Both the position numbers and the translations under genes were made by a program. Shown in pieces: positions 21,683-35,598 of a stretch of DNA of 64,000 bases. Origin of the DNA: Centaurea solstitialis (taxonomy: Eukaryota; Streptophyta; Magnoliopsida; Asterales; Asteraceae); assembly GCA_030169165.1 (NCBI GenBank), contig CM058040.1, forward strand, positions 109,250,063-109,314,062, in the 5' to 3' direction. The number at the start of each line of letters is the position of its first letter. Positions within the stretch are counted from its first letter, which is position 1. The notes under the pieces are model-generated. The model had not been told where the DNA came from and did not search any database. It was given only the letters and a program-made list of their open reading frames with translations.

Positions 21683-24600
21683 TCCCAAAATAGTTACTCA
21701 GTCCAAAGCTTAATTAATATTCAATGTAAACGTGTTAGTATGATTCATAAACATATATTTTGTTGATCTAGAAAAGCTAACATTTTCTAATACATAATTA
21801 CTGAAGAATTAAATGGTGTTTAGTTTATTAAATTTTGACAAAAATTTAAAGGAACTGATATAATAGTTATGTTGATGAAATTCCGTTCATACATTTAAAA
21901 ATTTTGTTAATAATATAATCATAAGCAATAGAGGCCAAGGTGCTTCTTTCATGCCAACTCGAGAAGCAAATCTTATATATGAATATTTCAAATTTCAATA
22001 TCTTTTGAATTTTATTGTTGTCACTGTTTGTGGATCAATGATCTGTATGTATACTTTGTTTTAGGATACATACAGACAATATAGACGTACGGGATGGACC
22101 CTGACATTTTGAAGGATCTGTACAAGAATTTGCATGTAACGCTATGATATTCTCTAAAACATATTAATAATTAGATTCAAAAGTGAGTCTCATAAATTTA
22201 AAATATGTGCTAATATAATTACAAGTGGATTCAAATAAAAAGCAAAGTGACCATTACATATTTACATTGCTATATTCATGCTTCTAAATACCGCATGAAT
22301 AATTTGTTGATAAAAAAATAGATAATAGCAATATTAAAACTAATTACAGTGATACAAAGTTTCAGTAGTCCTTGAGTTGTTTCAAGCTTTTTCCGCATAA
22401 AACCTTTTCAAATTTCATTCATAAGTGGTTTTGCATTGCATGTGTTACGATAAAGAGACAAAAGATGTAATTAATTTATATGAAGGTACGAAGCATATGC
22501 CAAATGGTCCATAGGATCTTTATGTAACTCATTCATAGTTGATAATATTTAAGCAAAAAACGATTTTCGAAAACCCAATTGACCTAATACAGAACACGTC
22601 TCCAATAACATCAATGTAAGCATGGACTTACCAAAGGTCTTTTTGTGGCTGCATTGTCACTGTTTCACTCATCCCGTGTAGTGTAAAAAGTTATAGGAAT
22701 GTAAAAAGTGTGACCATTTCAATTTGTTGTGTGTCACCATATATATTTTGAAACTTACAATGAAGACACAATTTTATATTGGTAGAGTTGGTTTGCAAGA
22801 CTTTTCTTCAACCTCGCCCCCAAGTTAAATTCCCCTAATTTTATTTTCTTAGTTTTTAGATTTTAATTTCATATTTCTTATATTTCTGGAAAAAAAACCG
22901 TAATAGAATATTTGAACACAAGATCTCAAATATAAAAGCAATGAACTAACTAACAAAGAACTGATGATTTTGTAAAAAATATCTTTATATATGTTTTTTA
23001 TAGTCGGATGATATGGTCATTTAAAAAAAAATGCATGAACCATGATTGATTGGTTATTTTCATTTGTACTTTTGTATTTGAGTTTTTTTTTAATGTTTTT
23101 TAAGTTTAAATTTGAAATGATATATGCTTTTATTTTGATTTATGTTTCATATTTGATTTTTGGATTGAAAATCTGTGTTATTTAAAAAGTAAGAGGTTGA
23201 TGAAAATAATTGAGGTTGAAGGACACTAATTGAGGTTGAAGGACACTGCAAGTCATAGATAAGATTTTAAGGCCATGTGCTATATTGAAATAAAGTCACT
23301 TTCACTTGCAACAATTTTAATATGGAGAATTTCTTCTATCCTTGTAAAACTCTTAAATTACTTATATATCCTTTTAAAATTCTAAATTACTTTTTATCGC
23401 CTTTTCCTTGTAATTTCTTTTTCCTTGTAATATATTACCAGAGGTACCGCTTCATTTCAAAAAAAAAAAACTTTTAAATTACTTATGTATTCTTTCAAAA
23501 TTTTAAAACTTTCATCTATATTCAAATACTTATTTTTGCTTGTTAAAAATTACAAGTTTTATTTCAATGATTTTGGGATTGCATTTTTTTACAATTTATA
23601 ATTATTTTTATCTTTAGATTTAACTCATATAGTTACGTATAATAAACGAAAACAACAATGAATTGTAAACTACAAAAATAATGACAACCATAAGTTGTAG
23701 ACTATAAAGACTAAAACAACAATGACTTGTAAACAATAAGATCGAAAATCATAATTTTAAAAGTTTGAAACTAACATGGTAATTTTCAAGAAACCATATG
23801 GACTAAAAGCATAAATTGCTCTTTCTTTCAAAAAATTTTAAAAAAAATCAACCATTAAAAACACTTGAAAACTTGAAATTGCATAATCATACACAACTTA
23901 TAATTTACTAAAAATTCATGTTATGAAAATTTTACAAATAAGGGGCAATTTGTTTTTTAATCTTAACAACTTCTAAATCTTAGTCAGATCATACTTTTTA
24001 TATTAGGCCATTTGTTTTTCTATATATTCAGACAAATATAATTTATTTAAATATATCTGAAATAATAAGTGGTAATCTAGTTTGTAAAATGAGACTTAAT
24101 CACGATCAAGTCCAAATCAATCTTGACCCACATTCAGATCAAATTCAATCAATTTCGAAAACAACTTAAATCAATTCAGACGTTATAAAACAAACAATCT
24201 TTTTAGAAGGCTAATCCTAACAATTTATAGTTGTAAGACATTAGCCCTTATAAACTCAGTAGCCACAATTATTGTGAACGTCTGATATAACAAATAGTCT
24301 TATTAAAAATGAATATATTTAATAAACTTAAACAAAATTGTCATTAGAAAATATATTTAAACCATAATAACTGAAAACATACACATAAATAGGTTTAAAT
24401 TGAAACCAACATCGTTGTCCATTGAAAGAAACATAAATCAATTTGTAACAAAAAGTTAAAAAAATGATATAATTTAAATTATTATAACAAGTCGATTTTC
24501 TACAAACACATCATACGAAAATTAGAAAACGACAGTAAATAGGTGGTCCAAATGAATAAAATCATCAAACATTATTGGAGCATATATATTGTTGTTTTAT

Positions 24601-25635
24601 ATTAAAAATATATATTATAAAATAAAATTAACTAGATATATTTATACATACATGAGCATAGATATTCATACATACATGAGCTGAATATAAATGTTTTAGC
24701 GTAAACAAAATAATTAAATAGATGATTGTGAATTTTAATTCATAGTCAAAGTATATAAAAAAAGAGCGTAGTTTGGATTTTTATGCAACTGAGTTTATGT
24801 TGATTCATGTTTTAGGAAACCAATTTTTAGAAACCAACTTTGGAAACAGTCTAAGAACTTGTAGCAGCTTGCTGAATTATAATATCTCCAGTCCATAGCA
24901 ACAGATCAATCCAATAACCTTTAAATCGGTTTAAAACAATGATAAAACTTATTGTTATCTTACAATGTAAGTTACTGTGAACCCCACGTTTTACTTTGAA
25001 CTTATAAGTACCTCACAAATCTACTTTTTTTTTCTTACAAGTGTGGGAACAGGCTGTTCCAAACTCATTCACTTACAATTTCTAAGATCCCCATTAGACA
25101 TTACCATAATCCTTCTTGTGATCAACGATGCGGGTTCACCTCAAATTTTACAAACATCTTCTCAATGGCTCATAAATCTTTTTATAATGGTTAATTTATA
25201 TACATTTTAAAAAATGTTTTCGCTAAAAAACCTTGAATAAATATCTCTCGTCACGGTTTTATCTGAAAAACCATATAAAAGATATATAAAAAAACACAAT
25301 CCTTTAAAATTTACACAGATTAAAAAAAAAACCTATATAAAAAGGTTCTAGTCTTTTACACAAATTCATTTCAAAACATCGTGTAGAAAAGTAATTAATA
25401 AAACATAAATATATGTCTTTTTACATAGTTTTAAACAAAATTTGTATAAAATAGGTTTTAAAAACCTTAATCAGAAGTTGATGATCCCAGTTTATTTATG
25501 CATGGGCCAAAGTATATGCTAATTTGGGCTGCCATATTAATTGCAAGCTTTAATATATGTTAATTAGGTTTTATGCATATATTAACTATGGATGCGAAAA
25601 GGAATACAATGATCTTAATTTAGTTAAATGACATA

Positions 25636-25889
25636 CTCCCTCCGTCCCAAAATTATTGTCCAGTTTTGACTTTTAAAAGTCTGTCTTTCTCAACTTTGAC
25701 CTTAAATATTTTTGTTTGTGTTATATAATACTTGATGCAAATATATAAATGAGTTATGTTTTTAATGTATTTTCATTGGTATAATTTTCATCAAGTACTA
25801 TATACACAAACAAAAATATTTAAGGTCAAAGTCGACAAAGAAAGACTTTCAAAAGTCAAAACTGGACAATAATTTTGGGACGGAGGTAG
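25636..25889. mobile_element. Stowaway (Tc1/mariner-type) MITE
   Basis: Begins CTCCCTCCGTCCCAAAA and ends TTTTGGGACGGAGGTAG, flanked by TA on both sides. These are the hallmark termini and TA target duplication of plant Stowaway MITEs. Inverted similarity continues inward for about 90 bases (TGTCCAGTTTTGACTTTTAA, AAGGTCAAAGT). Non-coding. Confidence 0.95.
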
Positions 25890-26089
25890 TATAATATTAC
25901 GTCGTTTACTCAAGATTATATTCGTTGGATACAATATGAAGAGGATTTTGATTTTGTTGACAATAAATGAAAATTAAGAATCAGACAAAACCATATATGA
26001 TAATTTAGATGAAGTGTTATATAATGTGGAGGATGATATCGATGATTACCATATGTGATAATTTAGATGACCTGTTGTCGATTCCGAAA

Positions 26090-26765
26090 AATCATTATAC
26101 GTGTAAAAAATAAAACCTTCCTACACGTTTTTTTTTGCCAAATAGTGTAAAAAGGTTAGGCTATCAGTAGCCATACCCTCCCAACCCTCTTAACCTAACA
26201 TGCCACATCAGCTGACACATCAGTTTTTTTTCAACTCTCTCTTAACCCTCTCATAACCCTCTACAACCCGTACTCCAACTCTCTCAACCCTCTCACACAC
26301 AACACACACAACACACACACACCAAACATAAAAAGAACGGGTTGTAGAGCCCGCCCTACCTGAAGCCCGCCGGGCTCCCACACCGCCGTACTGGAACCCT
26401 CTTGAACCCGGCGGGATCAAGCCCACCAACCCGCTGTTAACCTAACTCACCGCTACGCACAACCTTATAACCTCTTACGCGGTTGCTAGTTAAAACCGTG
26501 TAAAATGCTTTTTATTGGTAGTTGTGTAAAAAGCACTACATTTTAAAACGGTCATGCTAATAAATGTGTAAATTTGAATCTTTTATACATGTTTTTTCTC
26601 ACATTTTTATATGGTTTAAGAACCATGTAAAAAGGTCTTATACATTCTTACACGGGTTTAGAACCATGTACAATGGTCTCGTACATTCTTACATGGTGGG
26701 TTTTTACACGGTTCCAAAAATGTGTAACCTTTTCAACTGCATAAAAAGCAATTTCTTGTAGTAGT
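26090..26765. mobile_element. Probable truncated CACTA-type element carrying an inner insertion
   Basis: The right edge reads GCAATTTCTTGTAGTAG, i.e. CTACTACAAGAAATTGC on the minus strand, close to the CACTACAAGAAA termini of plant CACTA elements. Subterminal TGTGTAAAAA/ACACGGTT blocks recur through 26095-26160 and 26490-26740. A GC-richer block at 26157-26455 interrupts them. The opposite terminus was not found. Confidence 0.45.
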
Positions 26766-28000
26766 CGGACCTCCGCCACGAAGATGTTCCTCCATTAGCA
26801 GAAAGAGTCCAAAGTTTTTACCCTTTATCCACCATTGAAGACCCCTGCCATGGCCTCTCAAGAAACGAATTTTACGTTTTATACCCACCTCCATCATTGT
26901 TGATTTGGTGATTAAAAGATGAGTCTATTTTTAACTGGTTAAATTAATTTCCCAAATAAAATCCATACGTTTAATATGCAAAACAAAAGCAAAGACATGA
27001 ATCATTATACCACCTTCAATCTATCTTAAAATAAAACTAATTAAATGATTCTATTAATAGTTATGATAGTTAATATTTTTGTGATTGTGATTTGATTTTT
27101 CATGAAAAAAAGATAGATTTAAAAAAAAATGGTCACAAAATTCAATTTTGGGTGGTCACACGTAAAACACAAAAGTAAATAAATTTATAAAAAATGGTCC
27201 AATTGAATGAAAAGGGCCGAAACTGTACACGTTCATATTGTCCTTTGACATAATGAGAGAAAAAGAAAGATTCAAATGATAATTTTATAAACACGTGAGA
27301 TAATCTTTTTATATAGTTAATCGTAGAGCTGTTTATGGGCGATTACGGGCAGCTAGATCCGGTTCGCTCGGTCGGTTAGAAAAGCGAGCTTGGACAATCA
27401 TTGTTGAAAAATGGACGGACTTGGGCAATGAAAAAAGAATTCGGGCAAGCCAGCTCGGCCCGCTATATTTTTATAGTTCATTTAACTTTGTATATAATTA
27501 ATAATTTAATGGTTTTTTATTTAAAAAAAATTAAAAAGTAACTTTGGGTTTAATAATTCATTGTATTTTTATAAATCATTAGAGATTAAATGTTCATAAT
27601 TCATATATTATAGTAATTTTTTTTCATACGTTGTGTACATTGATATTCTTCACGTTTTATTTTTATTTTCGAAAGCATTTCCAAATAATTTAAATGATAT
27701 ACGTAACTTATAACTATATATTACTTTTGTATTTTAAATGTAAACAAATAAGCCCGCGGGCAAACCGAAAGCTCGTAAAAACGGGTTTGAGTTTTCTATA
27801 TTAGACCCTGTTGGACAAAAAAATACGTTAAGCCAGCGCGGTCCCGAACCAAGCCTGCAAATGGTCATCTCTAGTTAACATGTAGTATTATATTTTGTAA
27901 TACATGATATTAAACTAAAGATGTGGATAATCTGTAGGTCGATATAGGTTGTGTGCCAAATCGTTCATATACCACCGCATTTGTATTATCATATATGTCA
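26766..28000. other. AT-rich spacer, no gene seen
   Basis: 27325-27870 includes GGGCGATTACGGGCAGCTAG and similar GC-richer patches, probably degenerate repeat sequence. No coding signal. Confidence 0.4.
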
Positions 28001-28011
28001 AATGTGTTTTT

Positions 28012-28211
28012 TTTTTTTGTAGAGGTATCCCATACCACATTGGGCCCAGACTAATCCTCGGCAATATTGGGCCAAAGCCCGATTGCTAAAGCATGCAGCC
28101 CGGGGTCGAAGCCCCTGTACCTTCAGAATGTGTCCCCCAGGGCTCGAACTTGGGTTTACCACTATGTAGTGCCAAAACTTTACCACTAAGCTAACACTTC
28201 TTTGGTATGTT
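28012..28211 (-). mobile_element. tRNA-derived SINE with 12-bp target duplication
   Basis: On the minus strand it starts with a pol III A box-like TTAGCTTAGTGGTAAAG, has a B box-like AAGTTCGAGCCC about 35 bases later, and ends in a poly(A) tail (the T run at 28007-28018). The direct repeat AAATGTGTTTTT flanks it at 28000-28011 and 28212-28223. Internal promoter plus tail plus duplication identify a SINE; the short frame inside it is not a gene. Confidence 0.88.
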
Positions 28212-28223
28212 AAATGTGTTTTT

Positions 28224-29052
28224 ACGTTTTCATAAAATTATTTATGTGTATATATATAGAGAGAGATAGAGAGAATTAAGTTAAATTTGAAAAAAAAAAC
28301 TAGCTGATAAGAATGTAATGAAAAAAATAAATATATAAATTATGAATATTTTGTAATATAATCAAAATAAAATTATATTATTAAAATATATTATTTACTT
28401 TTACTATATTATTCTTTAAAGAAAGATTATTTTATATATTTTTATAGTTATTTGAATTTTGAAGAAATAGTTATATACAACCCCATCTTCAAAAGTAACG
28501 ATTGTGTTGGAATATGATAATTTTATTTCACACGTGTCTTCTTTATTTTAATGTTAATTTCTATTTTTATTATTTAAGAATTAAATCAGCAAACTACAAT
28601 AATTAATGAATTATTTAAAATTTTAAAAGCTGCTTGTAGATTAATAAACTAATTAATGAATAATTATGTTTGGTAAAAATTTATTTATATAAATATACAA
28701 TAAATTAAAATTGATATTTGAAGTGATTAATTAATTACAAATATTTTACAAATTAAAATAAATTTATAATATGTTAATTAGTACAAATAAGATAAGATTT
28801 CCTCCAAATTATGAGCCTTTTATTTTTTTCATTTCTTTTTTTACTTTATCATACAATATAACCATCAAATTTTCTATGAAAACATAGTTGTTAGAAATGC
28901 TCGAAGACCCAACGTTTTTTAACATATGAATCTACATATATAACATTACCTTCACAACAAACATTACACTGCAACGTACATCCTCACAATATTTTTACTA
29001 TAAATGTTTGAAGCTTTTTATACGTTTACAATGTTTTACTTTAAAGTTTTAA
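28224..29052. other. AT-rich spacer, no gene seen
   Basis: Contains long A/T runs and a GA microsatellite near 28258-28275. No coding signal. Confidence 0.4.
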
Positions 29053-32000
29053 CTAGTGGCCCGCACCGCGCGTTGCGCGGTGTTCAGAAAATAACATAAA
29101 ATATTGTTTATTAGTTATATTTAATAAGTTTTATTCATTTATCCTATGTAGATACATCTTAGTTTATATAATATACATTTTGGACTATGGATACTCTAGT
29201 ATCAATCATCCTATCAATTATGTTCTTTTTAAATGATAATAAATATTTGATTATATATTCATTCTAATCTTTTCTTATATACATTACCTATAACGTGATT
29301 TATATTTTCATATTATTTTTTAATAAAAATTTAAATAATAATGATATTTTTGATTTTTTATGTTCATTCAAACTTTATTTGTTAATTGAAACTTCATATA
29401 TTTAACTTTTGAAACAATACATATCAATATATATGTTGTAGTAAGAAAATTAATCAAAACTTATATAGTCGTTCATTTAAAAGTTATATTGTTTTCCAAA
29501 TAATATGTATATATAAAGAGTTTTATGTATATAATATAAGTGACAAAAATCATAAGGTATTTTATTAACGTGATTGATCGTTATCTTCAATTATATTTTT
29601 ATCCACAACAAATCCAAAAAGTAAATAAACCACATAGATCGTATTTTGGAATTTGGAGTTTGATTTTTGTCAACAAAATGAACTTTGTTAAAAAACTATG
29701 AAAATATAAGTTAAAATTGGGAGAAAAAAAACATCATCTAGAACCGGCTTACAACATGAATATCAAAAAAACCAACAATGTGAAAAAACTTGTTTAACAC
29801 CAATGCATACAACATATATATTAAATGGGAAGCATAAAGGAGAAAAAAAAAGAATTGTGAAAAAAAATTCCAAATAAAAACTAAAAAACTTATTAATAGC
29901 CACATATAATTCACAAAAACATAATTATTATTTGAAATTTTGATAGAAAACGAAGGTTACAATTATGAATAAATTTCAATAAAAAACCAAAAAACTTGTT
30001 TAACAACAATGCGTAATGTAAACAAAACATACAAAAAACTTATGAGAATTTTTTATAGAAAAAAAATATAATGATACTTATTGGCGCATATACACAACAA
30101 AAAATAACGTATAACTTACATAAATCATAAAATAAATAATGAAATGTGTTACTTTACCTGAATATTTTACGAAGATTGAGTATAGTACCGACAAAATTTA
30201 TTCTACAAAAGAAAAACAAATAGAAAACAAAGGTAACAATCATGAATAAATTTCAATAAAAAATCAAAAAACTTGTTTAACAACAAAATGTAATGTAAAC
30301 AAAACATACAAAAAACATATGAAAACTTTTATATGAAAAAAATATATAATGATACTTATTAGCGCATATACACACCCAAATTAAAATGACATATAACTTA
30401 GATAAATCATAAAATAAGTAATAAAATGTGTTACTTTACCTGAAAATTTTACAAAGATTAAGTATAATACCGGCAAAAACGTATTCTACAATAAGAATAC
30501 AAATCCAATAGAATATAACATAGAACATCAAGGTTGATGGACTAAGTTCTATTTATAAGTGAGTTTGTTGTAGGTTTTTCCTTTTAACTAATAAATAGGA
30601 ATATGAAGAGGTAAATTAATGTATCTATTAATTTAAATAATTTAGAAGTTAAAGCTACTTAATGTGTAAGTTACATTACCAAAGAAACCTTATTATAATA
30701 AAATTTACAACTTTTATTGAGGGTAGAATAGTCTTTAATTTATTTAATACATTAAAAAAATTCAAAATTATAAGAAAATTAATTTGTAGAACCAAATCCT
30801 ACTATTAGAGAGTGTCACATCATACTTTCAACATCTTTCGTTTTCATTTGAGCCAACAACATCATTTGCTACAAAATAAAAGTGACTTCCTCTTTTCATA
30901 TACACTCTTTCAACTATCAATCTTTTTATTTTATCTCATTGATGTTAAATAAGTAAATTAACCACTTCTCAAAGTTTAACAGAAAACATTTTGTAAAAAA
31001 TGTGTTTGCTTACTTGAGTTAACAACATGATTTGCTACTAAATAATGTATTCATTCTTTCATTTATACACTTTCAACTTTCAATTTTCGATATTCCCATA
31101 TGAAATATCAATTGAATGATGTTACCTTACTTTAATTTTAGATTATGTAAAGAAAATTCAGATAAAAGTTATATTTAAATAATAATACTAAAGAATAGAT
31201 TGTTTCTAAAAAGTATTTTATACACTCATTTTATATAAAGTGAAAATGAAATATTTAGCCATCACATGGAATATTTAAGTCATATCTAATCATTTATAAA
31301 ACTTTGATAATATTAGTTGATTTACATGCTTATAAAACTGCTATTTCTCAGAGCTAACACTAAAAATACATTAACATATACATTAAACACTAATTGAATA
31401 TAAAAAAATATATAGATTTATGATCTTTTTGTGAGTAACAATGTAATATTTGAATAAATAATACATAAGTATGTTTTTACATAATGGTTATGCTCATGAG
31501 AGAAAAGAAATATAAAAAATTAAGATGATAATAATACATCATGAAACTAAAAACATTAGAAAATCAAGAATAGATTGAAATTTAAAGAGTACTTGAATGA
31601 AATGACCTTACATGTCGTAATGTATATGTGTATCGTGGTGATCTTTATGATGCTCTTACACATATTTGATGATCTTTGGACTTGTTTCCGCTAATATCAC
31701 TTACTACAAAAAAAAACATAAAATAAAAATCATATGAAGTAAACATAATTCAAACGAACTTGACCATAAATAAAAGTTTATACCATCACATGATCTTTTA
31801 GTAAGAAAAAATGTGTTAGAAAGAAATAATGGAAGATAGATTATTGTATGACAAAGATTTAAAAAATCAATAGCATTTCCAACAAACACAAAAGAACTAC
31901 TTGTACTTGAAAAAGAGAAATGAATGATTAATTGAATAAACGAAGGAAAATGAAAGGTTAATAACATAAAGAATTGTAAATAAATAATTAGTTAACATAA

Positions 32001-33560
32001 ATGCAATAAATCATATAATTAATTCTCTTAATTAAGATGATTAAAAGATAAAAAGAGTAAAAGACTTATAAGAAGTTGAATAATTTATATATTAAAACTT
32101 AATTAAAGTGGTAACTAAATTACCATAATAACCTTCTTCGAATGAAAAAGTACATCATTCATAAAGGGGCATTAACGTCTTTAGTAAATTTAAGATTTAA
32201 AAAACTCAAAAAACCCACAAAATTTAGTAACACATACTTAATTATATATGATAATGAGTTCTTTAATGTTATTTGAATCAAAAAATTAGAATGATGTAAA
32301 ATAAGATAATTAAAAAGGTTTACATATAAACAAAGATGAATAATTTAATTTATTAAATATTTTATTAATAACTACATCAAAAAGGGAAATTTTTTGATGA
32401 AAATGAAAAAAAATAGGATTGAGATGTTTAGCAAATGTCGTCTCATTGTTGATGGTTTTTTTAAAATAAAATAAATAAATTGAGAGACTATAAAAATACA
32501 AAAGAATGAGAAAGAATTCAAAAAAAATACAAAACATAAAAAACCACATAAGAGTTTGATTATTGTTAACAAAATCTTTTTTATAAAACAAAACAACATA
32601 AGCAAATTTTTTTTAAGAAAAAGACTCGCTAAAACACTCATACAACATAAATATCAAGTAGAAACCATCAATAAAAAACAGATGTAAAGAAATTACAAAT
32701 AAAAACTTTAAAACTTATTAACAATGATGTATAATACACACAAATGAAAAACATTATTTGAATTTTATTAGAAGAATAAAGTTATTAACATGAATATCAA
32801 TTAAGGAGTATGAAGACCAAAAAAACAAATATAAGAATTAGAATAAGTTTTGGAAAAAAAACCAAAAACTTTTATAATAACAATAAGAAATATATACACA
32901 AAACGAAAAAAAATAATATAGAATTTTTATATGAAAACAGAAAAATGATGATATTGATTGACACACATAAACAACATATAACTCACGGAAATCATAAAAA
33001 TGATGAATTGTAAAAATTAGAAACAACAAACAAATGAAAACAGAAAAACGATGATATTGATTGACACGCACAAACAACATATAGCTCATAAAAATCATAG
33101 AAAAATGTTAGCTTACCTAGAAGTTTTACGAATGATGAGCAACAATGTTGATGGAAAATGAATTGTAAAAATTAGAAACAACAAACAAACATAGGAACTC
33201 AATAGCATAACATAGAACTAAAAGTTGTTGATTGCATTTTTGGTGGAGCATTGAGTTGTAAATTATAGATGATTATGTTGTAGGTTTTCTTATAATTAAT
33301 AAATGAGAATGTGAAGAGGGTAACATAAATGTTTTTAAAAGTTAAATAATATGAAAATTAAAGCTAATAAATTCCTAAGTCAAATTACCAAATAGTCCTT
33401 TCTATCATAAAACATACAATCTTCATTTAAGGGTAAAATAGTCTTTAGCTTAATTGATATTTAAAAAACTCAAAAAAAGGAGAAAATTTCTTTGGACAAA
33501 TACTTAAAAGATAGGATGCCACATCATACACCCAACATCCTACTTTTATATATATATAGA
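29053..33560 (-). mobile_element. Non-autonomous Helitron-like element, 4.5 kb
   Basis: Read on the minus strand, it starts with TCTATATATATATAAAAG at 33560 and ends at 29053 with a GC-rich hairpin (CCGCGCAACGCGCGG) followed by GCGGGCCACTAG. A base A precedes the TC and a T follows the CTAG, so insertion was between A and T without duplication, as Helitrons do. The interior is AT-rich with repeated segments (about 29740-30150, 30230-30580, 32640-33200) and an internal second 5'-like end near 30785-30835. No Rep/helicase frame is present. Confidence 0.75.
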
Positions 33561-34852
33561 TTTTATTTTATGGTTTTACAAATGTCATGAAAACATACAA
33601 ATTTGCTATTAACCAAACCCTATCTATAATCATCCCACAAATATTATCCAAAGTTACGGATTTGCATTGGTGTAGATTTAATGTATGGTCATTGTTGCCT
33701 TTTATTTTATTTCTTATTGATATTATGATCCAACAATCTCTCATGAAAATCCCAGTGGTTCACAATCATATTGTGGGGAAGGGCATACAACAATACAAAA
33801 TACATGTGTTGTAAAATGACATTTAATTTTTTAAGTATTCAAAAAGTAGCAATTGATTTAAAAATTAATTTGTTTGTTTGTTTATTTATAGTTGGAATAT
33901 ATTAATGTTAAATTTGAACAAGACCATACCATTGTGTTTAAGTTTAAGAATACTTTAATTACCCAAAATTGTGTATTTTCAAAGCCAACAAAGATATGTG
34001 AACAAACCAAAGAAATCACACCGTCCATTCATTTCTTTATATTTCCATGTGATTCTTGTGAGTTAGAATAAGGAGCTATTTAGTAATTGTGAGTAGTTTG
34101 GTATAAAATGATTAGGTGAGCACAATAACTAATAGACAGTGTAAAATGAAATATGATAGTTTGGTAACTGTTTACAATAAAATTAGGGCTCTGATAGATA
34201 GTTAAAAAAAAGCCCAAAATACAAAATCATTTCAAGGGTTTTAAAGTACATGCCTTTTTTTTTGTCAAACAAGATTCACCGTTTAATGATTCAAAGATTT
34301 GCCTCTTAATGAAACTATCAAGAGCTAAATAAACAACCCCTAAGACATGTACACCTAATCAAATAATTACAGTTAGACTAAACTTCTATCAGGTAAGTGT
34401 TTACTTATAAAAATGTCAGTTGTCATCTCATTTAAACTACCGGATAGAAAAATTGACCATCGAAATGAATTGTTGGGAAATGTTCTTATTTGTTAAGCAT
34501 TAATCAGATACGAGTTTTCCTTTGCACTTACCTGATAGAGTTATTGGTTTTAATGCATTTTACCAGGTAAGATTACTGACCATTGTCATATTATCTAATG
34601 ATGTAAGTAACACTTGTAAGTTGTAATGCTGCCCGATGATGATAAAACAACCCCATTTTTAATCAATCACATCTTTATTTTGAATTTCTTTTTAAAAAAC
34701 ATATACCATAGTTGCATTTTAACGATTGGTATCTATAGTTTCATTTTTAAGAAGTTAAGTAATAAGTATGTGGTTGTAGGTTTTCTTTTTACAAAGGTAG
34801 GTCTCTAAGTGTATTAACGCGTTGTATAAAAACAAGATGTATAAAAACATCA
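33561..34852. other. AT-rich spacer, no gene seen
   Basis: Short frames only (75 and 60 codons), neither recognisable. A/T composition continues from the Helitron, and patches such as CAGGTAAGTGTTTACTTATAA near 34390 look like degenerate MITE sequence. Confidence 0.4.
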
Positions 34853-34868
34853 AACATAGACCAAATAT

Positions 34869-35081
34869 CATCAGAAGGTTAATTTAGGCGGGAAACCCCT
34901 AGCCCCGTGGCCCTTTGGACCCGACCATACCCACCAGATATGGCCCTAGCAGAGCATCCTGTCGTAGCGCTTGATGCAAGGAGTTGGGATCGAACCCGGG
35001 TCATGTATCATCAAACCTCCTTGACCAAGTCAACCACATGTTTGCGGATGGTGGTGGCCAACTAAGCTAGCCCAGTTGGTT
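34869..35081 (-). mobile_element. tRNA-derived SINE with 16-bp target duplication
   Basis: The perfect direct repeat AACATAGACCAAATAT is at 34853-34868 and 35082-35097. On the minus strand the insert begins with GGGCTAGCTTAGTTGGC (A box-like), then GGGTTCGATCCC (B box), and a GC-rich body ending near TTTCCCGCC. It is a different family from the SINE at 28012. Confidence 0.88.
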
Positions 35082-35097
35082 AACATAGACCAAATAT

Positions 35098-35598
35098 GTA
35101 GGTCACTTTTATATAAATTGGTAACATACAATGTCATGTTATTAGCAAGTGATCTTGTATGTTAAGCGATGCTACGTGCCCCGCTCAACTTATTCTTACA
35201 AATCGAATTAATAAATCATTCTTAATTGCGAGTGTGCGTAATAAAATTAGAATATAGACAAGAATATAAAAAACTCAAAAAACATAAGACCAAAAAAAAA
35301 AAAATTCCTCTAATTAATCACAAGCTCTAAAACCCTCAAGAAAATGTGAATTGCTACTAGAAACATATCAGATAAATTTAATATTTGATATTAGTATCAT
35401 TAGTTATCTACAATAATGCAACCACAAGAGACAATTGTTTTATATAAAATTTTATTATTCTGCACTTCTGAAAGAAGCTACAAGATTCAACACCAGAAAT
35501 GAACCAAAAACAATGGAGGAATATGGTTTCAGAACCACCACCCCCCACCGGAATTATTCTTTCAGGTTTTTTTTCCAGCCGGCCGGCCATCGGTCGAT
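35098..35598. other. 3' flank of acid phosphatase copy C
   Basis: AT-rich; nothing recognised beyond probable 3' untranslated sequence of the minus-strand gene that ends at 35599. Confidence 0.35.

Larger units (their letters stand above)
20010..25633. other. Long AT-rich gene-free tract
   Basis: No convincing coding region on either strand over 5.6 kb. It includes a GAGTAAATTATG-ended foldback element (listed separately), a similar degenerate one near 23570-23830, a TA microsatellite, and a tract at 24970-25490 with repeated GTTTTAAAAACC / ATATAAAAAGG blocks that may be subterminal repeats of a CACTA-type element. Confidence 0.5.

Noticed and set aside
28006..28190. 62-codon frame on the minus strand
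   Set aside because: It is the body of a SINE.
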